The notes: a model not told the origin generated them from the sequence alone. A DNA stretch of 64,000 nt from Geotoga petraea (GCF_900102615.1 NZ_FMYV01000007.1:1-64000), one strand, 5' to 3'. Shown: positions 53,256 through 62,002, counted from the stretch's first letter. A program made the numbers and translations.

Positions 53256-54466
53256 ATTATAAAACAGATATAGCAGTAATTGGCGGCGGAGCAGCTGGAA
53301 TGGCCGCTGCAAAAAAAGCAGCAGAAAATGGTTACAAAGTGATTTTAATTGAAAGAGACAACGCCGTTGGTGGAGTTTTAAACCAGTGTATCCATAATGG
53401 GTTTGGTCTTCAATATTTTGGTGAAGACTATACAGGTCCAGAATTCAAAGAAGTTCTGGAAGAAAAAGTTAGAAAAAATCAAGTAAAAATCATATCAAAC
53501 TCAAATGTTTTAGAACTCTTTGAAGATAAAAGAATCAAGTTTGTCAATAGAGAAGGCATACATGACATAGAATTCAAGGCATTAATATTAACCACTGGAG
53601 CAAGAGAAAGACACATCAACTCTCTCGGAATAACCGGAGACAGACCTGCTGGAGTATTTACAGCGGGACTTGCACAAAGATATATAAACCTCATGAACTT
53701 GAAACCTGGAAATAAGGCTTTAATAGTTGGTTCAGGAGATATAGGGCTTATAATGGCAAGAAGATTGACCCTTGAAGGCGTAGAAGTCAAAGGGGTTGTC
53801 GAAATTAACCCTTATCCAGGTGGTCTCGATAGAAATATCCAGCAGTGTTTAAAAGATTTTGATATCCCTCTATACCTTTCACACAGTGTTAGAAAAATCA
53901 TTGGAAAAAACAGAGTTGAAAAGGTTATCGTTTCAAAAGTAGACGAAAATTTCAAATTCACTGGTGAAGAAATGGAATTCGATGTTGACACAGTTGTAGC
54001 TTCAGTAGGGCTTATTCCAGAAACAAGACCTTTTGACATTGTAGATACACAAAATGGATTTTTGGTCAATAATTTGAATCAAACTAACATAGACTGGATA
54101 TTCGCTGCGGGAAACTGTACAAGAGTTTTTGACCTTGTAGATTACGTTGCAAAAGAGGGAGAAAGAGCAGCTGAATATGCAAGCCAATATGTTAAAAATT
54201 CTGATGAAATTAAAAAAGAAGAGTTCAAAATAATACCAAACGAAAATATAGGGGTAATGTATCCTCAAAAAATAAAAAAAGATTATCCAGTTGAGTTTTA
54301 TTTAAGAGTTAAAAAACCTATGGAAAAAATAAAAATAGAAATACCAGAATTAAATTATTCAAAAGTTTTCAAAGAAGCAGTTCCTTCAGAAATGATCAAA
54401 ATAAAGATAAAAGACACATCTAACATTGAGAAAGATGTGGAGGTGAATGTCTATGAGCACAGTTAA
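53252..54466 (+). CDS. NAD(FAD)-dependent oxidoreductase of the glp set
   Basis: A 404-residue two-dinucleotide-binding flavoprotein. FAD site IGGGAAGMAAA near residue 10, NAD site VGSGDIGLIMARRL near 155, and a last motif IFAAGNCTRVFDLVD. It starts with an ATGA overlap with glpA. In Thermotogota and Firmicutes this gene sits between glpA and a DUF1667 gene. It presumably passes electrons from glpA to NAD or another carrier. Confidence 0.82.
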   Translation: MNYKTDIAVIGGGAAGMAAAKKAAENGYKVILIERDNAVGGVLNQCIHNGFGLQYFGEDYTGPEFKEVLEEKVRKNQVKIISNSNVLELFEDKRIKFVNREGIHDIEFKALILTTGARERHINSLGITGDRPAGVFTAGLAQRYINLMNLKPGNKALIVGSGDIGLIMARRLTLEGVEVKGVVEINPYPGGLDRNIQQCLKDFDIPLYLSHSVRKIIGKNRVEKVIVSKVDENFKFTGEEMEFDVDTVVASVGLIPETRPFDIVDTQNGFLVNNLNQTNIDWIFAAGNCTRVFDLVDYVAKEGERAAEYASQYVKNSDEIKKEEFKIIPNENIGVMYPQKIKKDYPVEFYLRVKKPMEKIKIEIPELNYSKVFKEAVPSEMIKIKIKDTSNIEKDVEVNVYEHS

Positions 54467-54821
54467 AGAACTCACTTGTGTTGTCTGTCCAGTTGGATGC
54501 AAGATAAAAATAACACACGATGGTGAAAAAATAGAAAGCGTAGAAGGCTATAGGTGTGATAGAGGTTATAACTACGCTGTACAAGAAATTAAAAATCCAT
54601 TGAGAACATTAGTAACCAGTGTAAAAGTAAACAATGGGAACTATCCTCTTGCTTCTGTTAGAAGTTCTAAAGAAGTCCCTCTAAACAAAATAAATGATTT
54701 GATGGATATTATAAAAAATACAAAAGTAGACGCTCCTGTTAAAAAAGGTGATGTTATTATTAAAAACCCCCTTGATCTTGGAGCTGATATTATTGCAACC
54801 AGAAGCGTGGAAAAAATATAA
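54447..54821 (+). CDS. DUF1667 small Fe-S-like protein
   Basis: A 124-residue protein with CVVCPVGC near the N-terminus and a further Cys (YRCDRGYNYAVQE). This is the DUF1667 signature and probably holds a metal or Fe-S cluster. It is the third member of the glp oxidation set and overlaps the previous gene by 20 bases. Two in-frame ATGs (54447, 54453) are both usable. Confidence 0.85.
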   Translation: MSMSTVKELTCVVCPVGCKIKITHDGEKIESVEGYRCDRGYNYAVQEIKNPLRTLVTSVKVNNGNYPLASVRSSKEVPLNKINDLMDIIKNTKVDAPVKKGDVIIKNPLDLGADIIATRSVEKI

Positions 54822-54848
54822 ATTTTGTAGCGATGAATGTTGGAAGAA

Positions 54849-54960
54849 AAAAAGTCCCCTTTAAAATGAAAGTTTAGAGGGGTGTCAGTGAAACTGACGG
54901 GGTGTTTTAGAGTTTTTATTTCAACAACAACCAACAACAAAAATTGTTTCACAATTTTTA
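54849..54960 (+). repeat. Double-hairpin GGGGTGTT repeat, copy B, plus CAAC array
   Basis: CCCCTTTAAA / TTTAGAGGGG hairpin, then GTCAGT-GAA-ACTGAC, then GGGGTGTTTTAG. A short CAAC array with the AAAATTGT-TTC-ACAATTTT hairpin follows. The block lies right after the glp operon and may help end it. Confidence 0.6.
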
Positions 54961-55015
54961 TACTTATATAGCCTAATAGTTTTTGTCATGGTGCTCCCTT
55001 ATGAGAATGCAGACT

Positions 55016-55054
55016 AAAAATAGACGGTATCTGAGAAAGATACCGTCTATTTTT
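55016..55054. terminator. Strong hairpin terminator
   Basis: A 17-bp stem (core TAGACGGTATCT / AGATACCGTCTA) with A5 before and T5 after. It could end transcripts from either side. Between it and 55185 there is only a TATAAT near 55142. Confidence 0.8.
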
Positions 55055-55184
55055 ATATTATATTTTTTTTAATTCTTACCATATCAGTCTTTTTAAAAAC
55101 AATTCTTAACACTATTTTTTATTTATCTAAAAAAAGTACTTTATAATCATCTTGATTGTAATTCAAAAATTAGGAGGTGGAACA

Positions 55185-56624
55185 ATGAAAAAAGCTTTTG
55201 TTGCTTTATTGGTATTGTTGGTAGGGTTAGTTGGTTTGTCTCAAGCAAAATACGTTTTCATGTTTATAGGGGATGGTATGTCTTTAACTCAAATAAAATC
55301 AGCAGAATTATATTTGAGTGAAGTTAACAACAGAGATGTTAATTTGTTAATGACCCAATTTGAAGGAAATGGAATAACAACAACACATTCACTTGACTCA
55401 GCTATTACAGATTCAGCTGCAGCAGGTACTGCTTTAGCTACTGGAAACAAAACTTTGTCTGGTGTTATAAATATGGATGAAACTAAAACTAAAAAATATA
55501 AAACAGTTGCGGAAGTTGCAAAAGAAAATGGTATGAAAGTTGGAATTATTTCTTCTGTTTCAATCGATCATGCAACACCAGCTTCTTATTATGCTCATCA
55601 ACCTTCAAGAAATAATTACTATGAAATTGGAAGAGAGCTTGTAGAAAGTAATTTTGATTTTTTTGGTGGTGGAGCAGTAAAAAGTCCTGACGGTGAAAAA
55701 GGGAACTTCTATGATTATGCAAAAGAAAATGGATACAAAGTTATATTGACACAAGATGAATTTGAAAATTACGATCCAAATGGTGAAAAGGTTATTATTT
55801 TCAATGAAGAACTAACAGGTGCAAAAGCTATGGCTTATGAAATGGATAGAAAAAATACTTTCTCATTAGCTGACATAACAAAAAAAGGAATTGAAGCTTT
55901 AGATAACGAAAATGGCTTTTTTATGATGGTTGAAGGTGGAAAAATTGACTGGGCTGGACATGCTAATGATGCTGCTGCTAATATAAAAGATACAATTGCT
56001 TTTGATAACGCAATAAAACAAGCATATAACTTCTATTTATCACACCCAGATGAAACTTTAATAATCATTACAGGTGATCACGAAACTGGTGGTATGACTG
56101 TTGGTTTTGCAGGAACTGGTTATTCAACATATTTAGGAAGAATAGCAAATCAAAAAATGTCATTTGAATCTTTTGATTCAATATTATCTGATTACAAAGC
56201 AAGAAATGCTTCATTTGAAGAAGTTCAAAAAATAATAACAGAAAATTTTGGTATCACTTTCTTAAGTTCAGATGAAAAAGCTTCTTTAAAAGCGCTTGCT
56301 GATAATGGCAGTAAAGATGCTTATGATAAACTTGCAATGTCTGTTAATGATCTTGAATATAAAAAATTAGAACAAGCATATAACATGTCTTGGCAAGAAA
56401 AAGTTCCAAACACAGAATATTCTTATTTATTGTACGGTGGATATGAACCATTAACTGTTACTATTACCCATATTCTTAACCAAAAAGCAGGTATATCTTG
56501 GACTTCTTATTCTCATACAGGTGTTCCAGTTGCAACATTTGCACAAGGAGTTCATTCAGATTTATTCAACGGATTTTATGACAACACCGATATAGCAAAA
56601 AAACTTTTTGAAATTATAGGTTAA
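55185..56624 (+). CDS. Alkaline phosphatase (PhoA family)
   Basis: A 479-residue exported enzyme. The signal peptide is MKKAFVALLVLLVGLVGLSQA. Metal and nucleophile motifs: MFIGDGMS, TDSAAAGTALATG (Ser nucleophile), SIDHATPASYYAH, VEGGKIDWAGHANDA, TGDHETGG and SHTGVPV. It releases phosphate from organic esters outside the cytoplasmic membrane. The start with GGAGGTGG is chosen over an upstream ATG. Confidence 0.9.
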   Translation: MKKAFVALLVLLVGLVGLSQAKYVFMFIGDGMSLTQIKSAELYLSEVNNRDVNLLMTQFEGNGITTTHSLDSAITDSAAAGTALATGNKTLSGVINMDETKTKKYKTVAEVAKENGMKVGIISSVSIDHATPASYYAHQPSRNNYYEIGRELVESNFDFFGGGAVKSPDGEKGNFYDYAKENGYKVILTQDEFENYDPNGEKVIIFNEELTGAKAMAYEMDRKNTFSLADITKKGIEALDNENGFFMMVEGGKIDWAGHANDAAANIKDTIAFDNAIKQAYNFYLSHPDETLIIITGDHETGGMTVGFAGTGYSTYLGRIANQKMSFESFDSILSDYKARNASFEEVQKIITENFGITFLSSDEKASLKALADNGSKDAYDKLAMSVNDLEYKKLEQAYNMSWQEKVPNTEYSYLLYGGYEPLTVTITHILNQKAGISWTSYSHTGVPVATFAQGVHSDLFNGFYDNTDIAKKLFEIIG

Positions 56625-56644
56625 TTAAAGAACTGATTACATAT

Positions 56645-56698
56645 TTATTGGCGGGGGGATAAGAGTCCCTCTGCTTTTTACTCTTTAGGAGGATTACA
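56645..56698 (+). promoter_or_regulatory. Leader hairpins before the YibE/F gene
   Basis: ATTGGCGGGGGGATAAGAG begins the stretch. GGGGGA can pair with TCCCTC, or AAGAGT with ACTCTT; the two pairings share bases. The first bases resemble the glp leader (ATTGGCGGAGATAA). Role uncertain. Confidence 0.25.
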
Positions 56699-57853
56699 AT
56701 GAAATTTAAAATAAATAGTGATATAATATTTGTTCTAATATTGTCTATTTTTATAATAACTCTTATTATATTGCCAGGAATGAATCAAAAAAAAGATTAT
56801 ATTTATTATAAAGCTGAAGTTGTTGAAACAATTAATGATGAAGTTTTTCAATACGGTTTAGTTAAGCAAGGAAGTCAAAATGTATCTTTTAGAATTTTGA
56901 ACAAAGATTTAAAAGGTGAAGAATTTTCTGTATATAATGATTTAATAGGAAAGATGGAACTTGATAAATTTGTTCAACCGGGAGATAAAGTACTTGTTGA
57001 AAGATTTAAAAATCAATTTAATGATAATTTTAGAATAGTGGATTTTTATAGATTTAATTCTGAAATATTATTATTTTCAATTTTCGCAATTATTTTAATT
57101 TTAATTTCTGGATGGACTGGTTTAAAATCATTGCTGTCATTTATGAGTACTATACTTGTAATTTGGAAAATCATGATCCCAATGTTTTTAAACGGAGGAA
57201 ATCCTGTTATAATAGCTTTTTTCATCGTTTCACTTTTAACATTTATTATTATTTTCTTAGTCGCCGGGTTTAACAAAAAAGGTTTTGTTGCATTTATTGG
57301 AGCTATTTCAGGTGTTTTGATAACTGTTGTCTTATCTTTATCCTTTGCAAAACCGTTCTATATAAATGGTGCAGTAAAGCCCTTTTCAGAAACTTTGTTA
57401 TATTCAGGTTATGCAAATTTAGATTTAAACCTTTTATTCATTAGCGGAATCTTTCTTGCTTCTTCTGGGGCTGTAATGGACATAGCTATGGACATATCTG
57501 CATCAATGTATGAGGTTAAAATGAAAAAAGATGATATATCAACTTTTGATTTGATGAAATCTGGATTGAATGTAGGCAGGGCTGTTATAGGGACTATGAC
57601 TACTACTTTACTTTTAGCTTATTCTGGTGGTTTTGCTACTCTTTTAATGGCTTTTATGGCTCAGGGTGTTAATGAAATGGCTCTTTTAAATATAAATTAT
57701 ATTTCATCAGAAATATTAAATATAATTGTTGGGAGTTTTGGCCTAGTATTAACTGCTCCTTTAACCGCTTTTTTAGGGTCTATAATTATAAACCATGAAT
57801 TTATTAAAGAGAATAAATCTTTAAAAAGTTTGTTTCAAAAAGAAGAATTATAA
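56699..57853 (+). CDS. YibE/F-family membrane protein
   Basis: A 384-residue protein. A short external part follows the first helix (about 30-125), then seven or so membrane helices. Family motifs include GWTGLKSLLSF, GAVMDIAMDISASMYEV and GRAVIGTMTTTLLLAYSGG. The family is widespread but its transport role is not proven. It has an AGGAGG ribosome site and lies 74 bases after phosphatase. Confidence 0.82.
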   Translation: MKFKINSDIIFVLILSIFIITLIILPGMNQKKDYIYYKAEVVETINDEVFQYGLVKQGSQNVSFRILNKDLKGEEFSVYNDLIGKMELDKFVQPGDKVLVERFKNQFNDNFRIVDFYRFNSEILLFSIFAIILILISGWTGLKSLLSFMSTILVIWKIMIPMFLNGGNPVIIAFFIVSLLTFIIIFLVAGFNKKGFVAFIGAISGVLITVVLSLSFAKPFYINGAVKPFSETLLYSGYANLDLNLLFISGIFLASSGAVMDIAMDISASMYEVKMKKDDISTFDLMKSGLNVGRAVIGTMTTTLLLAYSGGFATLLMAFMAQGVNEMALLNINYISSEILNIIVGSFGLVLTAPLTAFLGSIIINHEFIKENKSLKSLFQKEEL

Positions 57854-57854
57854 A

Positions 57855-57881
57855 ATGAGCAGAAATCTGCTCATTTTTTTT
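57855..57881 (+). terminator. Terminator after YibE/F
   Basis: An ATGAGCAG / CTGCTCAT stem with T8 on the plus strand, directly after the stop codon. Confidence 0.85.
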
Positions 57882-57957
57882 GCCAATACATCTTTCTTTT
57901 GGTATGACTTGTTTTTAAAACACTTTTTATCCTAAGATGTTATAATTTGAGTAGATG

Positions 57958-58000
57958 TTTCGACTCGCTAAGCTCGCTCAGCATGACATACGTAAATATT
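57958..58000. repeat. CGACTCGC...CTCAGCATGACATA repeat half
   Basis: Matches the right half of the 41225-41300 repeat (CGACTC, GCTCAG.ATGACATA.GTAA). Its other half lies at 58214-58256, leaving the structured stretch 58041-58157 between them. Confidence 0.5.
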
Positions 58001-58040
58001 TTCAACATTTTATTAATAATGAAGAAATATAAAAAAGAAA

Positions 58041-58157
58041 AGTATTGGAGTTTTACTGAGTGAAACAATATAAAAATTGATGTTGAAAAACACGGATGTT
58101 TTTCATGCGAATTTATCCACGGATGGATAATATGAGCTGTACATCAATTTTATTGTT
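58041..58157 (+). ncRNA. Structured RNA candidate with CsrA/RsmA-type hairpins
   Basis: An outer stem (58064-58083 with 58141-58157; AACAATA..TTGATGT / ACATCAA..TATTGTT) encloses two perfect hairpins: GAAAAACA-CGGA-TGTTTTTC (58085-58104) and TTATCCA-CGGA-TGGATAA (58113-58130). Stems differ but both tips read CACGGATG, a match to the CANGGANG core bound by CsrA/RsmE. A third GGA lies in a weak AGTA/TACT loop at 58041-58057. It could be a CsrA-titrating sRNA or a leader. No promoter or terminator is certain. Confidence 0.45.
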
Positions 58158-58213
58158 GAACGAGGGTTAAAAAACGACCTACTTTGAATTTTTATATTTC
58201 GTAATTGGTTTTA

Positions 58214-58256
58214 CTAATAAATTTTCTTTGAAAATTGATTGATTAGATTCTGACAC
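58214..58256. repeat. TTGAAAATTGATTGATTAGATTC repeat half
   Basis: Matches the left half of the repeat at 41225-41300 (TTCGAAAATTGACTGATTAG). The order of the halves is reversed relative to that copy. Confidence 0.5.
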
Positions 58257-58304
58257 ATAGTAGAATTTTGGTTAAAGTCTTTTTTATATTAATCTTGATT
58301 TTAT

Positions 58305-58420
58305 ATTTTTCTAACAACTAACAACCAAAAACTAACAACCGAGAATTTGTTTTACAAATTCTCACTATCTTCCAACATCCAACTATCAACTAACAACCAA
58401 AATCACTTTGTGATTTTACT
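58305..58420. repeat. CAAC-array repeat with two hairpins
   Basis: CTAACAACTAACAACC spacers carry GAGAATTTG-TTTTA-CAAATTCTC (also at 27.1 kb) and AAAATCACTTTGTGATTTT (reverse copy at 49.55 kb). It runs up to the ribosome site of the next gene. Confidence 0.65.
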
Positions 58421-58431
58421 AAGGGGGTTTT

Positions 58432-59025
58432 ATAATCAAAATTTATATAGCTTATTATTTAGATGATTTATCAGATAACCAGGTTGAATTTTTAGGGCAA
58501 CAAGGTTTTGAATTCTACGAGAATGAAGGTGTAAACAAATTCAGAAAAGAATTTAAAAGTATAGATGATTTGAAAGAAATTCTGAATATAACAACTAATT
58601 TCACCATAGTTCCGTCATATGCCGTTTTGGACGATGAAGGAACGTTTTTAGATTTTGATGAAGACAACACTTATTTCAGAAACGATCTTATAACTAAAGA
58701 GCATGGAGAAGATTTTTTAATAGAAATTCTAAAAATGATATTGACTTCAAAAGATATCATAGAAAAAAGAACTATTAAAATAGACAACCTCATAAAAGAA
58801 GTGGCTGATGATTTTTTGATAAACTTAAATCTATGGGAAAAATTTGGTTACGCGAGAATTTACGTAAATATAGGGCCCGAAAAAGCTGGGTTTATTGATC
58901 TAATAAACTTTCAAAACTTATCCAATGATGGTTTTGAAGAAATTATCAAAACATTAAGTGAAGATGAAAGAATTAAAGAAATCTCAAAATATTATTTATT
59001 AAAGAATGGATTTATTAATAATTAA
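58432..59025 (+). CDS. Unknown protein with non-canonical start codon
   Basis: About 197 residues, acidic, soluble, no recognised domain. The frame opens after a stop at 58420 and reads KIYIAYYLDDLSDNQVEF, clearly coding, before the first TTG at 58570. AAGGGGG (58421-58427) is placed for ATA 58432 or ATC 58435; no ATG, GTG or TTG is available there. Either an AUA/AUC start is used or an ATG was mutated to ATA. If only the TTG is used the protein has 151 residues. It is followed by its own terminator. Confidence 0.55.
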   Translation: MIKIYIAYYLDDLSDNQVEFLGQQGFEFYENEGVNKFRKEFKSIDDLKEILNITTNFTIVPSYAVLDDEGTFLDFDEDNTYFRNDLITKEHGEDFLIEILKMILTSKDIIEKRTIKIDNLIKEVADDFLINLNLWEKFGYARIYVNIGPEKAGFIDLINFQNLSNDGFEEIIKTLSEDERIKEISKYYLLKNGFINN

Positions 59026-59037
59026 CCAATTGAAATT

Positions 59038-59079
59038 AAAGCCATATAACCGCTATATAAAGCGATTATATGGCTTATT
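59038..59079 (+). terminator. Terminator after the unknown gene
   Basis: A 15-bp stem with one mismatch (AAGCCATATAA..CGCT / AGCG..TTATATGGCTT), then a T-rich tail. Confidence 0.75.
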
Positions 59080-59179
59080 CTTATTTAAAATACTCGATTC
59101 TATATTGGGAAAAATTTACTTTTAGTTGTATTATTGTATTATATGAAAAAATTTTCAAAAAATAAAGGAGGAATGAAAA

Positions 59180-60196
59180 ATGTACAGGGTAGCCTTATGG
59201 GGTTTTGGAGCAATGGGAAGCGGTATTGCGAGAAGCATTTTAAGTAAATATGAACTTAACCTGGTTGGAGTTCATGATATGAGAAGAGAATATACAGGCA
59301 AAGATGTCGGAGAATTGTTAGGTCTTGAAAAAGTCGACGTTAAAGTATATGATAATCCAATGGAAATGATAGATGAAACAAATCCAGACTTAGTTGTAAT
59401 TGCAACTCATTCTTTTGTAGATGTTGTGAAAGATCAAATTTTATCAGTGATAAAGAAAAACGTAAACGTTCTAACCATAGCAGAAGAAATGTCTCATCCT
59501 TTCCACACACATCCAGAAGCAGCAGAAGAAATAGATAATTTAGCAAGAAGACACGGTGTAACAGTTTTGGGAACTGGTGTTAATCCTGGCTTTGTTTTAG
59601 ATACTTTGATTATTGCATTGACTGGTGCAGCGTTAAACGTTAAAAGTATCAAAGCTGCCAGAATAAATGATTTATCTCCTTTTGGCCCTACAGTTATGGA
59701 AACACAAGGTGTAGGAACAACTGTAGAAGAATTCGAAAAAGGAATAGAAGATGGAACAATAGTTGGTCATATTGGATTTGAAGAATCAATATATATGATT
59801 GCTGAAGCAATGGGTTGGAATATAGACAGAATTGAACAAACAAGAGAACCTATAGTTTCAAACGTATCAAGAAAAACTAAATATGTAAAAGTGGAACCTG
59901 GAATGGTTGCAGGTTGTAGGCATATTGCAAAAGCATATATGAATGACGAACTCATGATTGAATTAGAACATCCACAACAGGTTTTACCTGAATTGGAAGA
60001 GGTAGATACAGGAGACTATATTTGGATTAAAGGTAATCCAGATCTTTCATTAGCTATTAAACCAGAAATACCTGGAGGAAAAGGTACTATGGCAATTGCA
60101 ACAAATATGATTCCAGCTGTTATAGAAGGGCCAGAAGGCTTAATGACCATGTCAGATTTACCAGTACCAAGAGCTTTAATTGGTGAATTATACTAA
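59180..60196 (+). CDS. ord: 2,4-diaminopentanoate dehydrogenase
   Basis: A 338-residue NAD(P)-binding enzyme. The Rossmann motif is [12 protein letters not shown] at the start, and the dihydrodipicolinate-reductase-like core has [14 protein letters not shown]. It converts 2,4-diaminopentanoate to 2-amino-4-oxopentanoate. The call rests on the fit with the downstream ort and ora genes in the order known from ornithine-fermenting clostridia. It has a strong AAAGGAGG ribosome site. Confidence 0.92.
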   Translation: MYRVALWGFGAMGSGIARSILSKYELNLVGVHDMRREYTGKDVGELLGLEKVDVKVYDNPMEMIDETNPDLVVIATHSFVDVVKDQILSVIKKNVNVLTIAEEMSHPFHTHPEAAEEIDNLARRHGVTVLGTGVNPGFVLDTLIIALTGAALNVKSIKAARINDLSPFGPTVMETQGVGTTVEEFEKGIEDGTIVGHIGFEESIYMIAEAMGWNIDRIEQTREPIVSNVSRKTKYVKVEPGMVAGCRHIAKAYMNDELMIELEHPQQVLPELEEVDTGDYIWIKGNPDLSLAIKPEIPGGKGTMAIATNMIPAVIEGPEGLMTMSDLPVPRALIGELY

Positions 60197-60210
60197 AAAT
60201 TTAATAAATT

Positions 60211-60242
60211 ACCCACCCTATTTTCGCTGGGTGGGTTTTTTG
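60211..60242 (+). terminator. Internal terminator between ord and ortA
   Basis: ACCCACCC pairs with GGGTGGGT, followed by T6. It lies within an otherwise continuous pathway cluster, so it would lower downstream transcription or mark a second promoter. Confidence 0.8.
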
Positions 60243-60280
60243 TGAATAAGAATAATACTTTATTTTTTGGAGGTGTTAAA

Positions 60281-60592
60281 ATGACAGCTAAAAAAGGAGA
60301 TTGGGTTCAAATACATTTTGTCGCCCTTGAACCTGGAGAAAGAGCTGAACATTTACCAGAAGAGACAAAAAAAGTGCCTCTTGAAATAAGAATCAAAGGA
60401 TTTTTGGAAGATGAAAAAGCCAATATTGGAGATACTGTAAAAATAAAAACAAATGTTGGAAGAATTGTCGAAGGAACTCTAAAAGAAATCAATCCAATTT
60501 ATGAACATAATTTTGGAAAACCTATTCCAGAATTACTTCAAATTGGTAACAATCTTTGGGAAATTCTCGAAGAAGGTGAAAACAATGGATAA
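60281..60592 (+). CDS. ortA: 2-amino-4-oxopentanoate thiolase, alpha subunit
   Basis: A 103-residue subunit. The ATG at 60281 follows GGAGGTG; the longer frame from 60242 starts inside the terminator. Sequence blocks such as KGDWVQIHFVALEPGERAEH and VGRIVEGTLKEINPIYEHNFG fit OrtA. With OrtB it splits 2-amino-4-oxopentanoate with CoA into acetyl-CoA and alanine. It overlaps ortB by 8 bases. Confidence 0.9.
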   Translation: MTAKKGDWVQIHFVALEPGERAEHLPEETKKVPLEIRIKGFLEDEKANIGDTVKIKTNVGRIVEGTLKEINPIYEHNFGKPIPELLQIGNNLWEILEEGENNG

Positions 60593-61988
60593 ATCATACA
60601 ATTCAGTAATGAACAGAAAAAACGAAATAATGAAAAAATCAGTAGGTGTAGATTATTCAAAATATGAAGTCGAAGGACTGGCCTTTGATTACGAAAAAAT
60701 GATGGAAGATGCCGGATACAATCTCGAGCAAGTAAGAGAATTACAACTTGAAACCGGCGTTGGAAATACCCCTTTGGTAGAACTTAAAAACATAAACGCT
60801 TTGATAAAAAAACTATCCCCAAAGGGAAAAGGGGCAAGAATTTTTATAAAAGATGAAGAAAAAAACCCTTCAGGTTCATATAAAGATAGAAGAGCTTCTG
60901 TTTCTGCTCACAGAGCAAAAGAAATGGGGTATAAAGGTATAATGGCCGCAACTAGCGGGAACTATGGGGCAGCAGTTGCTTCACAAGCTGCAAAAAAAGG
61001 ATTGAGAGCAATCATAGTTCAAGAATGTCAGGATTCAAGAGGAATTGGACAGCCTGAAATACTTGAAAAAGCAAGAGCTTGTGAAGCTTACGGAGCTGAA
61101 GTTGTTCAAATTACAGTTGGACCAGAACTATTTTATTATTTTCTAATGCTTTTAGAAGAGACCGATTATTTTAACGCTTCCTTATACACCCCTTTTGCTA
61201 TTGCAGGAGTTGAAACTCTTGGCTGGGAAATAGCTCATCAAACAAGAGAAATGACAGGTAAATTCCCAGACGCTGTAATCAGCACCCACGCAGGAGGAGG
61301 AATAACAACAGGAACAGCAAGAGGGCTTTTAAAAGCTGGAGCAAAAAACACAAAGGTAATTGGTGCCAGTGTGGATTTAAGAGGACTTCATATGGCATCA
61401 GATATAGATTTTAATAAAAAATCATTTACAACTGGTCACACAGGTTTTGGTATTCCATTTGCAGTTTATCCAGATAGATCAGACGTCCCAAGAAATGCCG
61501 CAAGAGTACTTAGATACATGGATAGATACTTGCTTGTAACTCAAGGGGAAGTATTCTATATGACAGAAGCGCTTGCTAATTTAGAAGGAATGCAAAGAGG
61601 ACCTGCAGGAAATACCTCTTTAACCGCTGCTTTTGCTTTGGCTCAAGAAATGGACGAAGACCAAGTAATTGTAGTTAATGAAACAGAGTATACCGGAGCG
61701 GGTAAACTACCGTCTGCACAATTAACCTTTGCAAAAGAAAATGGCGTAGAAGTTAAAAAAGGCGACCCAAAAGAAAATGAACCTGGTAAAAAAATAGTCA
61801 TACCCGAACATCCTTCACAAATAAGTTATATGGAATTTGAAATAGAGGATATGAAAAAATCATATGTAAAACAATTACTGAAAAGAGATAAAAAAGAAAA
61901 ATTCACTCAAAAAGAGCTGGAATTTATAGCCAAAGACACAAGAAGTACAGTGAAAGAAATCAAAAATATAATAAATGAATTTAAATAA
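60585..61988 (+). CDS. ortB: 2-amino-4-oxopentanoate thiolase, beta subunit (PLP)
   Basis: A 467-residue PLP enzyme of the tryptophan-synthase-beta/threonine-synthase fold. The PLP lysine sits in NPSGSYKDRRAS, the phosphate loop in ATSGNYGAAVAS, and a glycine loop in STHAGGGITTGTA. The ATG at 60585 overlaps the ortA stop; an earlier in-frame ATG at 60501 lies deep within ortA. Confidence 0.92.
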   Translation: MDKSYNSVMNRKNEIMKKSVGVDYSKYEVEGLAFDYEKMMEDAGYNLEQVRELQLETGVGNTPLVELKNINALIKKLSPKGKGARIFIKDEEKNPSGSYKDRRASVSAHRAKEMGYKGIMAATSGNYGAAVASQAAKKGLRAIIVQECQDSRGIGQPEILEKARACEAYGAEVVQITVGPELFYYFLMLLEETDYFNASLYTPFAIAGVETLGWEIAHQTREMTGKFPDAVISTHAGGGITTGTARGLLKAGAKNTKVIGASVDLRGLHMASDIDFNKKSFTTGHTGFGIPFAVYPDRSDVPRNAARVLRYMDRYLLVTQGEVFYMTEALANLEGMQRGPAGNTSLTAAFALAQEMDEDQVIVVNETEYTGAGKLPSAQLTFAKENGVEVKKGDPKENEPGKKIVIPEHPSQISYMEFEIEDMKKSYVKQLLKRDKKEKFTQKELEFIAKDTRSTVKEIKNIINEFK

Positions 61989-62002
61989 AGAGGAGGGAAT
62001 AT

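Noticed and set aside
54849-54923. Integron attC site
   Set aside because: No integrase or gene cassettes are present, and the layout (two hairpins plus a T-rich tail) is not that of attC.
58041-58157. Retron msr/msd or IS200/IS605 hairpin end
   Set aside because: No reverse transcriptase or TnpA/TnpB gene is near, and the shared CACGGATG tips are better explained by CsrA-type sites.
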